Part shown: one piece after another, positions 6,953 to 8,897 of the stretch
Layout of the letters: every line of letters starts with the position of its first letter
How positions within the stretch are numbered: the stretch's first letter is position 1
Source of the DNA: JBCCKC01 sp039182435
GTDB taxonomy: Bacteria > Verrucomicrobiota > Verrucomicrobiia > Opitutales > Coraliomargaritaceae
Length of the DNA stretch: 8,897 nt
Assembly: GCA_039182435.1 (NCBI GenBank)
Contig: JBCDCC010000091.1
Span: forward strand, 1-8,897
Direction: 5' to 3'
Position numbers and translations under genes: made by a program
Notes under the pieces: model-generated
What the model saw: only the letters and a program-made list of their open reading frames with translations
Told to the model about the DNA's origin: nothing
Database searches by the model: none

Positions 6953-7678
6953 TCAGTAGCCTGACTGCGGGTTGCGGCTTTGATCGAGCAAGCACTCGGC
7001 ATAGAGGAGGTCTTCGGGGTGGGTGATCTTCGGGTTGGGTGACGTATTGGGGACGATGGTGGTTTTGAGGCCGATGGTTGCGGCTGCAGCGGTATCGTCG
7101 GTGATGCGGAGCTGCTTGCTTTGAACGTTTTGGTAGGCCTTGTGTATCTCGGGATAGGCAAAGGCTTGGGGTGTCTCCATCGCCCAGAGGCGTGAGCGAT
7201 CGAGGTCTTCGAGTTCGGTGGAGACGAGCTGCTCGGAAGCGGGAATGCGTTTAATCGTATCGGTGACTGGGTGGGCGAGGACGGCGGCTTTATCTGCCTG
7301 GACCGCAGCGGCGAGGTCTTGAATCGCGCGCGGAGTGATAAGTGGGCGGGCGCAGTCGTGGATGTAGACGAAGTTGCAGGTTGCGGCTTGGGCTTGGAGG
7401 GAGTTGGCGACGGAGTGCTGCCGTTCCTGGCCGCCTTGGACCCAAGTGATCTCGCCCTTGAATGGGTCGAGTGGGTCGAGCGCGTTTTGGATCGCTTCTT
7501 TTTGTGCTGCGTCTCTGTAGACGATGGTGAATTGGTCGAGGATGCCGCTATCGAGAAAGGCTTGAATCGAGTGCAGGAGGAGGGGCTTTCCGGCGAGTGG
7601 GGCGAGGACTTTATCTTCGACACTGCCTTGCATGCGCGAGCTGCTGCCAGCGGCGAGGAGAATGGCGGTGGACGACAT
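6953..7678 (-). CDS. ispD: 2-C-methyl-D-erythritol 4-phosphate cytidylyltransferase
   Basis: IspD converts MEP and CTP to CDP-methylerythritol and pyrophosphate, the third step of the MEP isoprenoid pathway, in the cytoplasm. The 241-residue length matches the family (E. coli 236). Key parts are visible: the nucleotide-binding loop LLAAGSSSRM at 7-16 with R15, K23 in DKVLAPLAGKP, GGQERQHSV at 82-90, HDCARPL at 107-113 with D108, VTDTIKR at 138-144, DR at 160-161, TPQAF at 169-173, TDDTAA at 193-198, and K218 in NPKITHPEDL. The usual HDAARP reads HDCARP, a mild substitution. The gene lies 9 nt downstream of pyrF and 2 nt upstream of the M15 peptidase gene, so all three are probably co-transcribed. 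A weak AGAG lies about 7 nt before the ATG. The next pathway enzyme, IspE, is encoded just beyond pyrF on the other strand. Confidence 0.96.
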   Translation of the reverse strand: MSSTAILLAAGSSSRMQGSVEDKVLAPLAGKPLLLHSIQAFLDSGILDQFTIVYRDAAQKEAIQNALDPLDPFKGEITWVQGGQERQHSVANSLQAQAATCNFVYIHDCARPLITPRAIQDLAAAVQADKAAVLAHPVTDTIKRIPASEQLVSTELEDLDRSRLWAMETPQAFAYPEIHKAYQNVQSKQLRITDDTAAAATIGLKTTIVPNTSPNPKITHPEDLLYAECLLDQSRNPQSGY

Positions 7679-7687
7679 CGGCTGTCT

Positions 7688-8389
7688 CTAGCTAAGTTCT
7701 GCCTGGATGGCGAGGGTGGCGGCGGCGGGATCCTCAGCGCGAAGGATGGGGCGGCCGACGACGATGAAGCTGGAGCCTGCGGCGGCGGCATCGGCTGGAG
7801 TCATGATGCGCTTTTGCTCATCGGCGGCAGCACCTGCGGGGCGGATGCCGGGGGTGACGATGACGGGCTCTTCGCCAAAGAGAAAACGGAGTGCGGGCAG
7901 CTCGAGTGAGGAGCAGACGAGGCCTTGGGCTCCAGCTTTGAGGCTAAGGTTGGCGAGGTGTTTAACCTGACCTTCGGTGCTGGCCTGAATGTTGAGGCTG
8001 TTGAGCTGTGCCTGATCCATCGAGGTGAGGACGGTGACAGCGAGGAGATTGAGCTCGGAGGCGTGTTCGGCGCGTGCTTTGTTGGCCCACTCAATCATCT
8101 CGGCTCCGCCGGAGGCGTGGAGTGTGAGCAGCTGCACGGGAAGGGCGGCGATGTTTTGCACGGCTTTGGCCACGGTGTTGGGGATATCGTGCAGTTTGAG
8201 ATCGAGGAAGACTTTGTAGCCGAGGTCGGCGACTTCGCGGACGAAATCCGGGCCGTATGCGGTGAACAGTTGAAGGCCGATTTTGACCCAGCCGAGTGAA
8301 TCCCCGACGCGTTCCAAGATGGCGAGTGCTTCTTCCCTCGTTTCGAGATCGAGGGCGAGGATCAGCTGGCAATTTGAGTTTGCGGACAT
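7688..8389 (-). CDS. pyrF: orotidine 5'-phosphate decarboxylase
   Basis: PyrF decarboxylates OMP to UMP, the last step of de novo pyrimidine synthesis, in the cytoplasm. The 233-residue length is typical of the bacterial short type. Visible features are D14 in LALDL, K36 in VKIGLQLF, the catalytic array D63-x-K65-x-x-D68 in FLDLKLHDIPNTV, the TLHASGG segment at 89-95, TPGIRP at 179-184 with R183, and VGRPI at 211-215 with the phosphate-binding R213. An in-frame TAA lies 9 to 7 nt before the ATG, so the protein cannot start further upstream, and homology begins within the first ten residues. No Shine-Dalgarno sequence precedes this start. A plausible promoter lies so close that the mRNA could be leaderless. 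pyrF is first in the pyrF-ispD-peptidase operon and divergent from ispE. Confidence 0.96.
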   Translation of the reverse strand: MSANSNCQLILALDLETREEALAILERVGDSLGWVKIGLQLFTAYGPDFVREVADLGYKVFLDLKLHDIPNTVAKAVQNIAALPVQLLTLHASGGAEMIEWANKARAEHASELNLLAVTVLTSMDQAQLNSLNIQASTEGQVKHLANLSLKAGAQGLVCSSLELPALRFLFGEEPVIVTPGIRPAGAAADEQKRIMTPADAAAAGSSFIVVGRPILRAEDPAAATLAIQAELS

Positions 8390-8397
8390 GGCGATGA

Positions 8398-8425
8398 TTT
8401 ATGGAAGGATCGAGGTATGAGGCAA
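8398..8425 (-). promoter_or_regulatory. candidate pyrF operon promoter
   Basis: On the - strand, TTGCCT (8425-8420) and CATAAA (8403-8398) are separated by 16 nt. Each matches the sigma-70 consensus at four of six positions. Transcription would begin about 1-3 nt before the pyrF ATG, giving a nearly leaderless message, in line with the missing Shine-Dalgarno sequence. The spacing is good but the hexamers are imperfect. Confidence 0.3.
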
Positions 8426-8481
8426 AGTGCAAAAGCAGGAATTTTCTGGCCCTGTGCGGGCAGAGCCTGAAACTGGGACGA

Positions 8482-8897
8482 ATGGCGTCACCTTCAGAAA
8501 CGATTACCCTGAATTCACCGGCAAAGGTGAATCTCTGTCTGTCGGTGCATGGGAAGCGTGACGATGGCTTTCACGCGTTGAGCTCGGTGGTGGCGGCGTT
8601 GGAATTTGGCGATGTGCTCTCGGTTCGTTGCGCGGCGGGTGATGCGCTCGAATGTGAAGATCCGGAGGTGCCGTTGGGCCCGGAGAATTTGATTCTGAAG
8701 GCGGCGGCTGCGTTTCGGGCCCGCTTGGGGCGCGAAGAGGGTTTTCATTTTCGTTTGGAGAAACGGATCCCCATGGGGGCGGGCCTTGGGGGCGGGAGCA
8801 GCAATGCGGCTTTGGCCCTGAGGGGGATGAATTCTCTCCTCGGGGACCCCTTGACGAAGGACGAGTTACGCGAGCTGGCGGCTGCGATCGGTTCGGA
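8482..8897 (+). CDS. ispE: 4-diphosphocytidyl-2-C-methyl-D-erythritol kinase (partial, runs off the right edge)
   Basis: IspE phosphorylates CDP-methylerythritol with ATP, the step right after IspD in the MEP pathway. The frame is open from the ATG at 8482 to the window end, giving 138 residues of a protein usually about 280-300 long. Diagnostic features of this GHMP kinase are the N-terminal SPAKVNLCLSV at 12-22 (K15, N17), KRDDGFHALSSVV at 25-37 (H31), and the ATP-binding glycine loop IPMGAGLGGGSSNAA at 96-110. The next codon at the cut edge begins GA after IGS, where the catalytic aspartate of the GSDxP-type motif is expected. A weak GGGA lies only 3 nt before the ATG. No in-frame ATG, GTG or TTG was found in the divergent spacer upstream. 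The gene is divergent from pyrF across 92 bp. Confidence 0.95.
   Translation, partial: MASPSETITLNSPAKVNLCLSVHGKRDDGFHALSSVVAALEFGDVLSVRCAAGDALECEDPEVPLGPENLILKAAAAFRARLGREEGFHFRLEKRIPMGAGLGGGSSNAALALRGMNSLLGDPLTKDELRELAAAIGS

Noticed and set aside
6898..7791. A 297-codon - strand open frame overlapping ispD
   Set aside because: It is a Ser/Pro-rich low-complexity translation in a different frame of the same strand as ispD and pyrF, with no domain.
7271..7909. A 212-codon + strand open frame antisense to ispD and pyrF
   Set aside because: It is Gly/Asp/Glu-rich with no recognisable motif and lies wholly opposite two clear enzymes. It is a codon-bias shadow.

Overview
The window is a gene-dense stretch of a bacterial chromosome with moderately high GC and a bias to G/C at third codon positions. 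It carries seven protein genes: six complete, and one that runs off the right edge. There are no RNA genes, mobile elements, CRISPR arrays or long repeats. All seven proteins are housekeeping or envelope-related. The mix of families and the short intergenic gaps fit a marine Verrucomicrobiota (Opitutae, Coraliomargarita/Puniceicoccaceae-like) or a related PVC-group bacterium. That assignment is an inference from protein style, because no phylogenetic marker is present.

Left part (1-2797): a membrane-anchored phospholipase D/cardiolipin synthase-like protein on the + strand faces a riboflavin gene on the - strand. The two genes converge so tightly that their stop codons overlap inside the four bases 1679-1682. 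The riboflavin gene has an intact DHBP synthase (RibB) domain. Its GTP cyclohydrolase II-like C-terminus has lost all three zinc cysteines and the catalytic arginine, so it is RibBX-like rather than a true RibBA.

Middle part (2869-6405): a 71 bp divergent spacer separates ribB from a two-gene + strand unit. The unit comprises a calcineurin-like metallophosphoesterase and the DEFH-box ATP-dependent helicase HrpB. The phosphoesterase stop codon overlaps the hrpB Shine-Dalgarno sequence.

Right part (6492-8897): a - strand operon, pyrF > ispD > M15-family carboxypeptidase, has gaps of only 9 and 2 nt. It combines UMP synthesis, the CTP-consuming step of the MEP isoprenoid pathway, and a peptidoglycan-type peptidase that lacks a visible signal peptide. 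Divergent from pyrF across 92 bp is ispE, the enzyme that acts directly after IspD. It is cut by the window end at its expected catalytic aspartate. pyrF has no visible Shine-Dalgarno sequence and may be leaderless.

I found no coherent novel multi-gene system. The observations most worth following are the degenerate cyclohydrolase domain of the riboflavin protein, the double loss of the HKD aspartates in the PLD protein, and the signal-less M15 peptidase in the ispD operon.
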